From NCBI RefSeq assembly GCF_947498635.1, contig NZ_CANMKV010000030.1:1-55588 (forward strand): a DNA stretch of 55,588 nucleotides. The letters are read 5' to 3'. The stretch comes from an uncultured Microbulbifer sp. Lineage in GTDB: Bacteria; Pseudomonadota; Gammaproteobacteria; Pseudomonadales; Cellvibrionaceae. The notes under the pieces were generated by a model. That model ran no database searches and was not told the origin of the DNA. It was given only the letters and a program-made list of their open reading frames with translations. The position numbers and the translations under genes are program-made. Each line of letters opens with the position of its first letter. Within the stretch, counting starts at the first letter, position 1. This document shows, one piece after another, positions 55,448 through 55,588 of this stretch.

Positions 55448-55588
55448 CCATGCGGCACCAACATCAGGAAATATTACGAGCGGAACGGTAACCAGTAATA
55501 ACAGTGCAAGTGCCTAGATTGCCAACATAAGTGACACACGTTTACCCACCAAAAATTCCAGTGGGCTCAAGTAATTTAACACCTTCCT
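55448..55588 (-). other. In-frame upstream part of the BCCT gene with an amber codon
   Basis: In the same frame, reading from the window edge: LNYLSPLEFLVGKRVSLMLA, then Ile, TAG at 55516-55514, then ALALLLLVTVPLVIFPDVGA, AWVL, joining the main frame. This is the expected first membrane helix of a BCCT protein. A Trp (TGG) codon would fit the interrupted position. A GTG at 55582 and possibly codons beyond the window are candidate original starts. Confidence 0.65.

Overview
The window reads as chromosomal DNA of a marine or halophilic gammaproteobacterium, most like Microbulbifer or a related Cellvibrionales genus. This rests on recognising gene families by eye (ectABC-ask, betBA, a TorF-type porin, a CLCA_X protein, a group 3b hydrogenase). 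There is no rRNA or other phylogenetic marker here, so the genus is a guess. No rRNA, tRNA, CRISPR array, phage or insertion sequence was found.

Layout. (1) 1-3.6 kb: an AT-rich stretch with no clear gene, then a secreted protein of unknown function, a protein with a TonB-like membrane anchor, and a carboxymuconolactone-decarboxylase-family protein. (2) 3.7-26.8 kb, all on the minus strand: an eleven-gene operon for a four-subunit group 3b (NAD(P)-linked) [NiFe] hydrogenase with its maturation genes (hydB, a cNMP-domain gene, hydG, hydD, hydA, protease, hypA, hypF, hypC, hypD, hypE), followed by a P2-type cation ATPase, a double-domain universal stress protein and a giant cyclic beta-1,2-glucan synthase whose start overlaps the usp stop. 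The set looks like a low-oxygen or energy-stress block. HypA lacks its zinc-finger loop and hypB is absent. (3) 26.8-29.7 kb: a gene-poor, AT-rich zone with small membrane proteins, a heptamer tandem repeat, a palindrome and the decayed remains of a Tdi1-family T6SS immunity gene. (4) 29.7-35.4 kb: a Kef-type K+/H+ antiporter, an SDR protein, succinate-semialdehyde dehydrogenase, a CLCA_X putative metallopeptidase and a PsiE-family protein.

(5) 35.5-48.6 kb is an osmoprotection region. Divergent ectR faces ectA-ectB-ectC, ask and a TPR membrane protein (ectoine synthesis); then come an SSS-family symporter, betB-betA (choline to glycine betaine), an unusually short BCCT-like transporter and a TorF-type porin. 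(6) 49.6-55.6 kb: an M15 peptidase, a cold-shock protein with a probable promoter and a leader of about 150 nt, RNase R, and a second BCCT transporter, CaiT-like in its motifs, whose first membrane helix is interrupted by an in-frame amber codon.

The window thus combines ion homeostasis (P-type ATPase, Kef), synthesis of osmolytes (ectoine, betaine, cyclic glucan), uptake of osmolytes (SSS, two BCCT) and fermentative or hypoxic redox balance (hydrogenase). The most interesting leads are the HypA/HypB anomaly, the hydrogenase-ATPase-Usp-glucan synthase block, the betBA/short-BCCT/porin module and the TPR protein tied to the ectoine aspartokinase.
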